Notes: generated from the letters alone by a model not told the origin. A stretch of 53,553 nucleotides of DNA from Rahnella sp. AA (GCF_002834385.1 NZ_PITQ01000009.1:177347-230899), one strand, 5' to 3'. Numbered from the stretch's first letter, positions 1-9,118 are shown. A program made the numbers and translations.

Positions 1-2502
1 GACGTTACTGCTATTAAAGGCGATATCACCGTCAGTCAGAGAATTATCCGTAAATGACGTTTTGATATTGTTCACGGTCAGACGTTTGCCGTTGAGCTGA
101 TATTTTCCAATCGTTGTTGTATCGGTGGTGCCGTTAAAGGTGGCTGTACTGTTGTCACTCAGGCTGAGAGTGCCTAGTTTAAGCGCCCCGGCCTTGCTGT
201 TCACCAGCGTGCCGGACGCAAGGTTGAGAGTGTTGAGAACGCTGTTACCGTTCAGGTCAAGAATGGCATTTTTCGCCACCGTGACAATATTGGTTGCCGC
301 ACCCAACGCGTTCAGATTACCTGCAATCGTTTTGCCTGCAGAAAGCAGAAGACCACCGGTAAAATCGTTGTTTCCCCCCAGTGCCAGAATACCTGCGCCG
401 GATTTCACAACTTGACCCGCACCGCTTAACGCGGCATTGATTCGTACGAGGAAGCCCTCCTCTGGCGTCACTTTCAGAACAGAGTTCGTACCTGAAAGCG
501 TGACGCGACCATCAAGATACGCACCTTCATCAATGCCCTGCTGGCTGTTGCTTAATGCGCCACCCGATGTCACCACCATGGATGAGGCATCGTCCAGCAC
601 GAAGTTCCCTCGAGCCATAGCATTACGGCCCACCGTAAACTGGCTACCGGTCAGCTTCACCAGGCTGTCGCCGAGATCAAAAAACGCCGTTTCATACTGC
701 GTCGGATCGATATAGTTCCCGGCGTGTAACGTCAGCGCACCCTGCACCGCCAGATTGCCCTTGGTAATGTCCATGCCACCGCGGGTATTAACGTTACCTT
801 TCAGTGTCCAGGAGGAGCCAGCTACGCCCGGCGCATACGCCAGATGCAGCAGGCCCTTATCCGCAGAACCGCCGTCGAAAAAGTTGCCCAGATAAGTTTT
901 CGGGCCACTGCCGGTGAAGGTGAAGTTAGAGAGGGTATTTGCATGGCTGTTGCCAATCGTTGCCCCGTTATCCATATGGATAATATCGTTCCAGGTAAGA
1001 GACTGACCGTACAGATCCAGCACCCCGCCTTTCGTCCCAAAACCTACCTGGGTACCGTCAAGCTGATTGGCAGCACCCAGGCGAACAATCGCGCGGCCAC
1101 TGCTGATGTGCATCGTATCCGCCGCATGACCTCCCTGGCGTTGCAGAACGGTCAGGCCGTCACCGGTATAAATGCCCGCATGGTTGATACCCGAGCCGCC
1201 GATCACCAACGTCCCGAGGCCAATTTTGCGCCAGATATCACCCGCGCTGCCGGTCAGATTACTCATGACTGTCGCCCCGGCATTAATGATGTAGCCGGCC
1301 GAATTCATGCGCCGGCTGCTGTTGCCGCCGTCGGAAAGGATGTAATCAGACTTAAAGGTGAGTGAACCTGCGCCCATATCGAGATTGGGGGCGGTCAGCT
1401 GGAGTGTGCCGCCAGCCCCGCCAAAGATCAGGTTTTTATTGGTCTCATAATCTTCTTCTTCCCGTTCGCTTTTCGGAAAGTAGGTAGCGATACCGTGATA
1501 GCGTATCGTTTTGCCGTTAAGGGTGAGATCCCCCTCACCGCTGTAAATATTCTGATTTCCGATATAAATAACATCTGAAGCCTTAAGTGTATTTACCGAC
1601 GGGTCGTTGAAGCTGTTAAGGGTCTCCTGTGTCCAGCCCGGGTCTGCTCTCATGTATAGCGTTAAAGAGTCATATCCGGCATCACCACTATGGGCGGTAT
1701 GGATACCCATAAATTTCCAGCTTTGAGATATGTTGTCCCACGCCCACACCCCGCTCCCGCTGTCACCGGGTCTCGCACCGGCGTCCAGAGCTGTCTTTTC
1801 ATCCGATGTAAACTTATAGGTTAATGTATAAATACCATTAGAACCTAAGGTCACATTTCCGACGATATTCAGCCCACCCGCCGTGGGTCCCGATCCCTGC
1901 CCAAAATGCGGAATGTATTCAGCAGGAGTGCTTTTTCCGACACCTGTAGCAACGGTAAAATATCCCCCTCCGACACGCGCTATCTGCAATCCAGCCTTAA
2001 GTTGGCTCGTATCAGTAAATAATTCCGCAGGCGCTGCATCAGTAACAATGCTGCGTTGTCGCACTAATTTATAGTCGCCCGGAGAGGTAACGGTATACGC
2101 TTCCTTTGTAATTTCATTCATCAATTCATAGCTTGATGATTTTTCCGCACCGCTGAATAAAGTTGAATCTAATTGCAGATAACGTTTTCCAAAAGACGCA
2201 TCGGTAATTTTGGTAACATGGTCTGCCGTTACGGTTACCTGAGGGTCGATTAACGTCATATTCCCCCTGTCAGCGTTGGCGCTAAAATCAGGCATCACAT
2301 TTATAATTCCGCTTAAAGAACCATCAGTATGATAAATGGGAATATTTGTTGAGCCTGCCGCGAACACCCCCCGATTCTCACCAAAATCACGATATACCTG
2401 AGTGCTGATATCATCACGCATTAATACGGCAGAGGCTGGATATATTTGCCCGCTCAATATACTCAATATTAAGCTAGGGAGCAGTTTTTTCTTGAATTTC
2501 AT
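1..2502 (-). CDS. Serine protease autotransporter (S6/SPATE-like), 3' end outside window
   Basis: Open for 834 codons to the window edge, so the distal passenger and the beta-barrel are not seen. The start at 2502 has AAGGA 8 nt upstream; an in-frame ATG 9 nt earlier overlaps that site and is less likely. A signal peptide of about 25 residues ends in PASA. The next part resembles the S6 IgA-protease family: a His in VTADHV, an Asp in SPGDYKLV, and the nucleophile motif GDSGSGVW (about 1750-1770). After roughly residue 330 the protein becomes beta-helix-like repeats rich in Gly, Asn and Thr (GGAGGTLQL, LSGAGQVVKSGAG). Known family role: a secreted protease passenger exported through its own C-terminal barrel. 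Substrate unknown. The protein is otherwise intact as far as visible. Confident in family, not in subtype. Confidence 0.85.
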   Translation of the reverse strand, partial: MKFKKKLLPSLILSILSGQIYPASAVLMRDDISTQVYRDFGENRGVFAAGSTNIPIYHTDGSLSGIINVMPDFSANADRGNMTLIDPQVTVTADHVTKITDASFGKRYLQLDSTLFSGAEKSSSYELMNEITKEAYTVTSPGDYKLVRQRSIVTDAAPAELFTDTSQLKAGLQIARVGGGYFTVATGVGKSTPAEYIPHFGQGSGPTAGGLNIVGNVTLGSNGIYTLTYKFTSDEKTALDAGARPGDSGSGVWAWDNISQSWKFMGIHTAHSGDAGYDSLTLYMRADPGWTQETLNSFNDPSVNTLKASDVIYIGNQNIYSGEGDLTLNGKTIRYHGIATYFPKSEREEEDYETNKNLIFGGAGGTLQLTAPNLDMGAGSLTFKSDYILSDGGNSSRRMNSAGYIINAGATVMSNLTGSAGDIWRKIGLGTLVIGGSGINHAGIYTGDGLTVLQRQGGHAADTMHISSGRAIVRLGAANQLDGTQVGFGTKGGVLDLYGQSLTWNDIIHMDNGATIGNSHANTLSNFTFTGSGPKTYLGNFFDGGSADKGLLHLAYAPGVAGSSWTLKGNVNTRGGMDITKGNLAVQGALTLHAGNYIDPTQYETAFFDLGDSLVKLTGSQFTVGRNAMARGNFVLDDASSMVVTSGGALSNSQQGIDEGAYLDGRVTLSGTNSVLKVTPEEGFLVRINAALSGAGQVVKSGAGILALGGNNDFTGGLLLSAGKTIAGNLNALGAATNIVTVAKNAILDLNGNSVLNTLNLASGTLVNSKAGALKLGTLSLSDNSTATFNGTTDTTTIGKYQLNGKRLTVNNIKTSFTDNSLTDGDIAFNSSNV

Positions 2503-2891
2503 TTTATTCATCCTTAAACATAAAAAAATACAACCACCTTGCAAAAAATAAAGGCGGGGAAATAATAAAAACTGGCTTTCGAGTAGCTTTAAAACAATAG
2601 CATGCGCATGAACGATTTAAAAAGAAACGTAACATGATAATTCAGTTATTAATGTTAATAATATAAATATTCCATATGTATACATCAGCCTATATATTAA
2701 GAAGTAATGCTATTTACATTAAATAACCTTTAGGGTCTTTAAATTAAAACAATAAATCAATTAAAGGTGGCGGAAACATCGTCAGCGAGCAGTAATAGTC
2801 ATGGAAAGTCTATTCACCGTCTGGCATTGCAGACGTAAGCGGTTGTGATATTAGTTACATTTTTGCATCACAGAGTGAGAATTAAAGCGTT
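2503..2891. other. AT-rich intergenic region upstream of the autotransporter
   Basis: No supported gene. It is strongly AT-rich from about 2510 to 2760 and presumably carries the minus-strand promoter of the autotransporter, but I could not assign -35/-10 boxes with confidence. Confidence 0.4.
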
Positions 2892-3062
2892 AATGCAAAA
2901 GACGGAGCCTATCCGGGGCCGTCGCTTGTCATCACGTACAGCCCGTGCGAAGAACACGGTTACGACCTGGCGCTCAGCAACCTGAAGTGGCAGAGCAGTT
3001 ATATGCAGCGGCAGAAAAAGTATGACTTTTTGGCTCTGCTGGCGGGAAAGGCGGCTGAATGA
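2892..3062 (+). pseudogene. C-terminal remnant of pyruvate:flavodoxin oxidoreductase (nifJ/ydbK)
   Basis: One frame reads AYPGPSLVITYSPCEEHGYD, the conserved segment near the C-terminus of the large YdbK/NifJ enzyme, then passes almost directly to YDFLALLAGKAAE and a stop, which resembles the extreme C-terminus of YdbK. About 70-80 residues normally lie between these blocks, so the scrap also has an internal deletion. Everything upstream of the first block is missing. The intact protein is about 1,170 residues. It is not expressed as a functional enzyme; it marks a deletion or rearrangement boundary next to the autotransporter. Confidence 0.75.
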
Positions 3063-3106
3063 GTTTAGCGCCAGTGTGGGCGCCCAAAGAGGATTTTACG
3101 CATAAC

Positions 3107-3141
3107 AAAAAACAGTGGCCGCCTGAAAAACCGGCGGCCAC
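3107..3141 (-). terminator. Rho-independent terminator of the acyltransferase gene
   Basis: Perfect 9-bp stem (GTGGCCGCC/GGCGGCCAC) with a 9-nt loop, followed on the minus strand by a T-rich run, 28 nt after the acyltransferase stop. Confidence 0.85.
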
Positions 3142-3168
3142 ATCTGCGCAGAGGTTATTATCACGACG

Positions 3169-5181
3169 CTATTTTAACGGGTTACCTTCCTGTGACAGAT
3201 AGCGTTCTCCAAAAGTATAAGAAGCATAATCCGTAATATGCCCCACATCGCGATATATCCCTATCCCGCCCAACTCTGTCAGACACCGTCCGTCAGGGCA
3301 TTGAATTTTCTTAGGATCAATTGACGTAAGTGTCGGGTAAGATTCAGACATTTTTCTGAACAGACCAAGGATCCAGTCATCTTCAGAACTGCCCGATGGG
3401 TTTGCATCACAGGCTTGTTTGTTAAAGGGATGCCGCAGAACCGCTTCTTTATCCCGGCAGGCCATATATCCGTCAGGCATCGGCGCAATGGTGCGCATGA
3501 TGATGGGTTTACCGCCGCTGGCGGTGACCGCATTTAACGCGGCACGCATCGCCGTTTCCATACGAGCCTCTGATAAAGCCTGACTTCGCGGATCTTCAGG
3601 TGAATTAATTAACCATGGGCCGCGGGAATATTGCTCCCAGATCTCACCGATAATGACATAGTCATAATGCTGTTTTTTAATCAGTTCATAATAACGCCGG
3701 GTGTTTTCATAGCATTTATCATACGTCTGACTTTTATATATCCACCAGTCAAACTGGTAGATACCGGGAAGAGAGAGGCATGATGGTGTGCTGAGCGCTG
3801 TTATTTTAACATGTGCGTTCTGCCCCATGACATCCCAAAAACCCCAGAATTGATTTGAAGTTGAATCACCAATCATTAATGCTGTTTTACCGGATTTCAA
3901 ATCCCCAAATTCACACTCTGAAGGAATTTGTTTACCATCAAGACAACCTGGCCGGTTATGTGCTTTTTGAGAATAAACTTGCTGAAGTTTGAACGCATCA
4001 TCATAACTATGCCCCAGACGTAATGAATATCCCTGATGGTTGTCCACCAGTTTATTCGCAACTATTGAACATATGACGGGTAAAATAATCAATATCGCCA
4101 AAGTCCGGGTGAATGACATCGTTTTTCTTCTCAATGGCGTTTCCACCAGAGAGTACGTCATCACGGAGAGTACCCATGTAATACACAAACAGACGATGAC
4201 TCTTGTCACATCCACACTGCCATAAATGTAATTATTTATAGCAAAAACAGGCCAGTGCCAGAGATAGAGTGAATAGGAAATCTTCCCCATGTAAGCCGCC
4301 GGGGCACTCCTTAGCCCCTTCGTGGAGATCGTTTCCTGATTGAATCCGCCGGAAAATAACAGTACACAGGTTGAGAGAACAACCACCAGGGCATAATTAT
4401 TCGGATAGTTATTGAGCACCCCTTGCGATAGCGCAACACCAATAAGAGTTATGATGGCAAGCAAAGAGATAATATTATTCAGGATAATATTATTGAAGTT
4501 GTCTTTATATTTTCTCTCAAGAAAAATAACTGCCCCGCCCGCGAGAAACTCGTACATCCTGGCGGAAAGCGAGTAATACTTCCCGGGGAGATTTAAAAAC
4601 ACCATTATAAATGAAGCACATAATGCACACACAAACAGCGTATTAACAACGACTGCCAGGCTGGTTTTTGGCCGCAGTTTTTTGGCACTGATCAGGATGA
4701 CGGGCAATAGCAGATACCATTGCCATTCAATGGCAAGTGACCAGGTATGGAGCAATGGGAATATGGCTGAATCTGGAGATGCGTATTCCGTTGACTGCCT
4801 GGAAAAAAATTGATTGGCCAGCAACAGGCTCGAATATTTTTGACTATGGAAGTATTTGATATAGTCATCGGGTAAGTAAATCAGCGTGGCGAAAATAAAG
4901 ACAAAAAACCACATGCATATCAGCGCAGGCTGGATGCGCCAGAGTCTTCTGCGGTAAAACTCCTTTATGCTGAATGCATCCTTATCAATATCTGAGGTAA
5001 TTATGTTGGTGATGAGATAACCAGAAATAACAAAGAAAATATCAACGCCAATGAATCCTGATGGGAAAAGGGATAAACCACTGTGAAAGATCACAACAAG
5101 AATAATGGCGATGGCTCGCAGGCCATCAATGTCCCGCCGGTAGAATTTTGGTGAAGTTTTATCCTGTAATGAAAATACCAT
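3169..5181 (-). CDS. Membrane O-acyltransferase with C-terminal SGNH domain (OafA/YrhL family)
   Basis: 670 residues. The N-terminal half is an acyltransferase-3 membrane domain: YRRDIDGLRAIAI at residues 14-26, then FHSG and FFVISGYLIT, followed by about ten hydrophobic segments up to residue 380. The C-terminal part is a periplasmic SGNH hydrolase-like domain: MIGDSTSNQFWG carries the GDS block and RDVGHIT carries the late D-x-x-H block. Proteins of this build move acetyl groups across the inner membrane onto O-antigen or other envelope glycans. The start is the only early ATG but has a weak ribosome site. It is a single transcription unit ending in a strong terminator. The acceptor sugar cannot be told. 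Its position next to a lyase-like enzyme may reflect a shared polysaccharide theme, which is inference. Confidence 0.9.
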   Translation of the reverse strand: MVFSLQDKTSPKFYRRDIDGLRAIAIILVVIFHSGLSLFPSGFIGVDIFFVISGYLITNIITSDIDKDAFSIKEFYRRRLWRIQPALICMWFFVFIFATLIYLPDDYIKYFHSQKYSSLLLANQFFSRQSTEYASPDSAIFPLLHTWSLAIEWQWYLLLPVILISAKKLRPKTSLAVVVNTLFVCALCASFIMVFLNLPGKYYSLSARMYEFLAGGAVIFLERKYKDNFNNIILNNIISLLAIITLIGVALSQGVLNNYPNNYALVVVLSTCVLLFSGGFNQETISTKGLRSAPAAYMGKISYSLYLWHWPVFAINNYIYGSVDVTRVIVCLCITWVLSVMTYSLVETPLRRKTMSFTRTLAILIILPVICSIVANKLVDNHQGYSLRLGHSYDDAFKLQQVYSQKAHNRPGCLDGKQIPSECEFGDLKSGKTALMIGDSTSNQFWGFWDVMGQNAHVKITALSTPSCLSLPGIYQFDWWIYKSQTYDKCYENTRRYYELIKKQHYDYVIIGEIWEQYSRGPWLINSPEDPRSQALSEARMETAMRAALNAVTASGGKPIIMRTIAPMPDGYMACRDKEAVLRHPFNKQACDANPSGSSEDDWILGLFRKMSESYPTLTSIDPKKIQCPDGRCLTELGGIGIYRDVGHITDYASYTFGERYLSQEGNPLK

Positions 5182-5355
5182 GTAACCAATACCATCAATT
5201 AAAACACAATAAGGACAGTGTTTATCGGTACGGCCTGTTAAAACTTGAGGTGTTTTTCATCAAAAATTCTTTTATTTCATGTAACTACCTATCTCAGCGC
5301 GTCAGCCCGGGGGCGCAACCAGTAAGCCAGCCCCCTTTCACGACCTGACGTTACA

Positions 5356-6672
5356 TCAACCTTCCTTTGCCTGAGCGGGGACATAACCGGCCGCAAAAGA
5401 CGGTAACGTCAGCAACCACGTCTCACGTTCCGCCTCCATCACCGCACCGCGCGTGGCATCTTCGTGATAACCCCCGGAAGCCTGCTTCACTGCTGGCGGT
5501 AAGCTAAAGGTGGCGCTGCGGATTTGCTGTTCATAGCGTGTCTCGCCAGTCGCATTATCTGCCCAGGAGAGCAGCGGTAAGGGGCGCACACGGATCTGAT
5601 CAATCGTTTTATACGGCCACGGTACTGACGGATCAGTAAAGCGCGCCATGAAATCGAGTGAAGTCAGGACACTGCCGCCTTCCGGGGTTTTATAGCGCCA
5701 GAGATCAATCCCGTTTTTCTGCGCCAGCACCGCCATCATGCTGATTGCCTGCAAATTGAAATAGCTGTAATGGAACGAGCGGGTGCGCGCCAGTTCAGCG
5801 GGCTGAGTGCCGTCGGGTTTAAGCTGCACATCCAGTTTGCTTTTCATCAACTTCGCCATATCGCCGATCACCGCTTTATCGCCGAGATACCATGCAATAC
5901 CTGACAACTGGGTCACATACCAGTTGCCGTGATTATTCTGCGTGCGTCCTTCCTTTTTCGCGATTTTACTGCCCTGCAGCCAGTGTAAATAGTCCTGCAT
6001 CCACGTTCGCATCTGCTGTTCGTCATCGCCAGTCCATGCCCGGTTGCCCTGTAAAAGTACAAGCGAATCCACAATGCGCGTAGAAAAATAACGGCCATCC
6101 AGCACCCCTGCATTACGCCCCGGCGAGATCCCCGGTACACCCTGCGCAAAATTCAGATTCGGATTCATTCGGGTTTCCGGTGTAATAAACCAGGTACGCA
6201 GTAAACTGGCGGCTTTGTCGGCATATTTTTGTTCGCCGGAGAAATACCAGGCCAGCGTGAGGTTCTGTACTCGCGCCGTGAAATCCGCCAGCCGTACGCC
6301 GTCGCTCTGATCGTTTTTACTGGCCGGATTTACGTGCCCGTCTTTACGGATCCACGGCAAACCATCAGGCTTACTTTCATCCGGCCACCAGTAAGCGCTC
6401 AGGCTGAGATAGTCATGTTTCGACCCGCCAGGGGGAACCATTCCTTTTTCCGTTACACTGAGATCCGGTTTTTTCAGGGCGCCATTCGCCGCTGCCAGCA
6501 GATGCTGATAAGCCTCTGCCGTTTGCGGTGCCGCACTGTGGTTGTGTAGCTGCTGACGCACAACGGCCATTTGCGCTGTGTTTAAAAATGCAGGTTCCGC
6601 CGCCTTTGCTTGCCAGCATCCTCCCATCAGAATGAGCACGGCAAAAGGTGTACGCCATTGCGATAACGTCAT
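5356..6672 (-). CDS. Periplasmic alginate lyase-like protein (PL5 family)
   Basis: 438 residues from the ATG at 6672, chosen because it gives a signal peptide (MTLSQWRTPFAVLILMGGCW to the cleavage-like QAKA-A) and has GGGGAA just upstream; the longer frame has neither. The mature part matches the alpha/alpha-toroid alginate lyase family: DYLSLSAYWWPD near residue 100, a RMNPNLNFAQ block, and NNHGNWY near residue 250, the conserved Asn-His stretch of PL5 enzymes. Known family role: beta-elimination of uronate polymers in the periplasm. Many enterobacterial members are annotated only as alginate lyase family protein and no alginate genes are visible here, so the substrate is uncertain. It lies downstream of the YgdI-like lipoprotein but behind that gene's terminator. 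Confidence 0.8.
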   Translation of the reverse strand: MTLSQWRTPFAVLILMGGCWQAKAAEPAFLNTAQMAVVRQQLHNHSAAPQTAEAYQHLLAAANGALKKPDLSVTEKGMVPPGGSKHDYLSLSAYWWPDESKPDGLPWIRKDGHVNPASKNDQSDGVRLADFTARVQNLTLAWYFSGEQKYADKAASLLRTWFITPETRMNPNLNFAQGVPGISPGRNAGVLDGRYFSTRIVDSLVLLQGNRAWTGDDEQQMRTWMQDYLHWLQGSKIAKKEGRTQNNHGNWYVTQLSGIAWYLGDKAVIGDMAKLMKSKLDVQLKPDGTQPAELARTRSFHYSYFNLQAISMMAVLAQKNGIDLWRYKTPEGGSVLTSLDFMARFTDPSVPWPYKTIDQIRVRPLPLLSWADNATGETRYEQQIRSATFSLPPAVKQASGGYHEDATRGAVMEAERETWLLTLPSFAAGYVPAQAKEG

Positions 6673-6732
6673 TTTTTCCCCTATCAAACCTAGCCATTGC
6701 AGCAACCCCTACAGCCGCATGCAATGCAGACC

Positions 6733-6759
6733 ATAAAAAACCCGCCTTATCAGCGGGTT
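6733..6759 (-). terminator. Terminator after the small lipoprotein gene
   Basis: Stem AACCCGC/GCGGGTT followed on the minus strand by TTTTTTATGG; lies about 30 nt beyond the stop at 6791. Confidence 0.85.
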
Positions 6760-6790
6760 GAACATCAGATAAAATATACGTTCAGATAAC

Positions 6791-7024
6791 TTAGTTATCC
6801 AGTTCGCTCATATTTTTGACCTGATCACGGTTTATTTGTTCGGTTTTGCCTGTCTCTGCATTTTTGTAGGATACCAGACCTGTATCGTCATCTACCTGAG
6901 GTTTACCGTCAGTAACGATGGTTTTTCCGTCCGTCGTTTTAATCGCCTGATTCGATGCACACCCTGCCACAAAAAATATTGCAACAGCAGCCAGCGATGC
7001 GGCGATAAGGTTGTTCCTCTTCAT
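6791..7024 (-). CDS. Small lipoprotein, YgdI/YgdR (DUF903) family
   Basis: 77 residues from the ATG at 7024, preceded by AGGAGG at good spacing. The frame stays open upstream, but that part has no ribosome site and would bury the signal. A type II signal peptide ends in the lipobox VAGC with Cys22. The mature part reads TTDGKTIVTDGKPQVDDDTG and ends in the YKNAETGKTEQINRDQV block typical of the YgdI/YgdR SH3-like fold. Family members are outer-membrane lipoproteins of unclear function. It is monocistronic with its own terminator. Confidence 0.88.
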   Translation of the reverse strand: MKRNNLIAASLAAVAIFFVAGCASNQAIKTTDGKTIVTDGKPQVDDDTGLVSYKNAETGKTEQINRDQVKNMSELDN

Positions 7025-7133
7025 ATACTTCCTCCTGAATGAAATGGGATTCTGACTTAACGGGTACTGACTAAGCTTAGCCAGCATCCTCCCTTATTCA
7101 TTGAGAAACATCTGTATTTGCCCGCGCCGTGGT

Positions 7134-7334
7134 TCACACCCCTTTCAGACGGGCTATTGCCAGTTGCAATGCGTCATTTGGCTCACCAATGGCGTCGATG
7201 GCCTCCTCCTGGACACGCCCAAGCCACAGAGCAACCCGATCCCGGCTAATTTCTTCGCCATTTTGCGCAAACATCAGACAACATTCGCCTACCATTCTGC
7301 AGGCTTCTTCAAAGGCTACTTTTGAATCTTCCAC
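7134..7334 (-). CDS. Small FumD/YdhZ-like protein (DUF2767-like)
   Basis: 66 residues from a GTG at 7334, chosen because GGGGAG sits 6 nt upstream; a longer frame from a TTG at 7385 lacks this. The segment FEEACRMVGECCL, followed by a helical C-terminal half, resembles E. coli FumD (YREMCRVVGKVVLEM), a class of tiny fumarase-like proteins. The match is short and recalled from memory, so the family is tentative. No partner gene adjoins it; the next gene downstream is the lipoprotein on the same strand, about 110 nt away. Expression and role unknown. Confidence 0.5.
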   Translation of the reverse strand: MEDSKVAFEEACRMVGECCLMFAQNGEEISRDRVALWLGRVQEEAIDAIGEPNDALQLAIARLKGV

Positions 7335-7928
7335 GCTCAGCTCCCCATCGCTTAAAACTAAACACCGTGGTTTGGTTAACGGCAAATTTTGAAGAAAGTT
7401 GCCTCTTTTTACCCAACCTTTACCAAAATAATCTGTGAACCTGATTTATCCAACCTTGAATGTGGCGGTTTCCCGCGGAACGCTGCGATAAAACGCGCTG
7501 ACATTCGGCGGCGTAATCCGTATCATAAAATCTTAGAGGGCTGCTCTGGAAGGGAAGGAAGATTAGGGTGAACAGATGGAAACAGGCCACGCACCTGCGC
7601 AGCCGGATTTGATGCCGCTACCGAAAATTAGTAAATTTTCACGTATTAGCATCGTAAAAACATATTTATGTTCTTCACAACAATCATAGAGTGTCAATGT
7701 TGTATTTCCGTGAGCAATTTTTTAGTCTGGAAAAGCTGACGGGCATAGATTCAAAAATCGATGACGCTACACGATTTTATATCCTGTTCCGCAGAATACT
7801 CATTATTGATGGCATTTATTTCCAGACTGTGAGTTATTCAATACTTTCAAAAATCAAGAGAGCGGTCTGCATCGATCGCTCTTGCACACAGCATATCCTT
7901 TACTACTGCTGGCTTGTGTAAACCGGCC
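7335..7928. other. Intergenic region at the left side of the AT-rich insert
   Basis: Contains repeat copy 1 (7477-7526). Beyond about 7620 it becomes AT-rich. Open frames at 7389-7571 and 7691-7921 lack recognisable starts or family features and are not called as genes. Confidence 0.4.
7477..7526 (+). repeat. 50-bp direct repeat, copy 1 (left of insert)
   Basis: Begins GGAACGCTGC and ends ATCCGTATCAT; 48 of 50 bases match the copy at 8914-8963 in the same orientation, with the last 37-38 bases perfect. It brackets the AT-rich 1.4-kb segment with the orphan gene at 7929-8267. This could be an attachment-site pair or a simple duplication; no integrase is seen. Confidence 0.85.
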
Positions 7929-8267
7929 TCAGCCACCTACAGTGATGGGGATATTTTTAGTGAAAACAACACCTGTGCCAGCCGAGGAGTTTGTCGGCAT
8001 ATTTACAGGCTGTGTGCTACCATCGCTCATTGTTAATGTCGCGGTAAGGGCTGCCGGCCCCCCCCAATTTATCACAACAAAACTCAACACATATTGCCCG
8101 GAAGAAAGAATGTGTTGTGGTATAATTTCTATGTTGCATTGATCATTATAGCCGGAGTTATAGTGCAAAACTTCAGTGGACCCATACCCACTACTTGGAA
8201 TAGCTATAATATATAATTCATTATCTACAAAGCCCACATTAATAGAGCTCACTGAAACATTAGACAT
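7929..8267 (-). CDS. Orphan small beta-rich protein of unknown function
   Basis: 112 residues from the ATG at 8267 (MSNVSVSSIN), with GAGGA 7 nt upstream; the frame continues upstream without a ribosome site. No signal peptide or membrane segment. The sequence is rich in Ser, Thr, Gly, Ile and Val in alternating patterns (GQYVLSFVVINW, TATLTMSDGSTQPVNM, VVFTKNIPITV), suggesting a single beta-sandwich domain, perhaps a lectin or a small surface/effector protein. I do not recognise the family. It is the only credible gene in the AT-rich segment between two direct repeats and looks horizontally acquired. Confidence 0.6.
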   Translation of the reverse strand: MSNVSVSSINVGFVDNELYIIAIPSSGYGSTEVLHYNSGYNDQCNIEIIPQHILSSGQYVLSFVVINWGGPAALTATLTMSDGSTQPVNMPTNSSAGTGVVFTKNIPITVGG

Positions 8268-8883
8268 GGCAGTATCCTCTTTTAAATAACAGGTAAGTTT
8301 TGACAGACATAAAACAGTCACATCCATTACTAAAAATGAATATTTAACAACAAGGATTCAACTATTTAAATTTAATAGCATCTCTCTTGAGCAACGCTTA
8401 CTTGATTGATCTTTATAAAGGAAGTCACATGCATTGAATTTTTATGCCCATTGTTCTTAGCGGGCTCCAATGAATATTAGTCGAATACAATAAAACCACA
8501 AGAAATGAATGGTTATTTATATTTCTATATATATCAATTGGTTGAATAAGGTTTATTGAAATTGTTCATCATGAAATAATCAACAATGAAAATGAAATTT
8601 GTTAAGTGATTATTTTATATGTTTTTTATTTCCCAAAAAAAACAGTGATGCTGTATGGCATCCGTAATTTTTTTAGCAAAAAATGCCATGTGGCAATAAT
8701 ATTTTTCCGGAGCTTTATTTTTTCATTTGCTCATGGTTTCATCGAAGCATGGCGTCATCTTAGTTGCCATCGAAAACCATCCCGCGACGAGAAACCCTAC
8801 CCTCTCCGGGAGTACGGAAAAACCGAGCAGCAGAGTTTACATTTTGTTTTTATGCCCGGTTTAAAAAGGAGTACAAAAAACCT
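8268..8883. other. AT-rich gap upstream of the orphan gene
   Basis: Very AT-rich from about 8270 to 8720, consistent with promoter DNA of the minus-strand orphan gene and foreign origin. GC content rises after about 8750. A plus-strand frame runs through 8606-8887 without a credible start or family signature. Confidence 0.4.
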
Positions 8884-8988
8884 ATGACTCCCTCTCAACT
8901 CTTGCCGCTCGCTGGAACGCTGCTACAAAACGCGCTGACATTCGGCGGCGTAATCCGTATCATACGCGCCACACGTACGCATGCCTGA
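8884..8988 (+). CDS. Possible 34-residue ORF overlapping repeat copy 2
   Basis: ATG at 8884 with AAAGGAG 12 nt upstream, slightly far. It encodes MTPSQLLPLAGTLL and continues through the repeat to a stop at 8986-8988. Copy 1 of the repeat has an in-frame stop at the matching place, so coding is not conserved between copies. It may be a truncated gene start or chance. Confidence 0.2.
   Translation: MTPSQLLPLAGTLLQNALTFGGVIRIIRATRTHA
8914..8963 (+). repeat. 50-bp direct repeat, copy 2 (right of insert, upstream of ttcA)
   Basis: Partner of 7477-7526 at a distance of 1,437 bp. It lies about 155 bp before ttcA, a gene used as an integration site by the Rac prophage in E. coli (known), but the repeat itself is outside the coding region. 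Confidence 0.85.
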
Positions 8989-9118
8989 TGATGACTGCGG
9001 GATTGAATGCACCCGACAGGATATGAAGCTTAAAAGCCCCCGAACGGCATGCAGAATAAGAAACTCGCGTGGCAGGCTTATGCCTGTTGCGCCCTAAAAC
9101 GAACTGAACAGCCAAAAA

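Noticed and set aside
844..1365. 173-codon plus-strand frame inside the autotransporter
   Set aside because: Opposite strand of the continuous 834-codon autotransporter frame, which has signal peptide and catalytic motifs.
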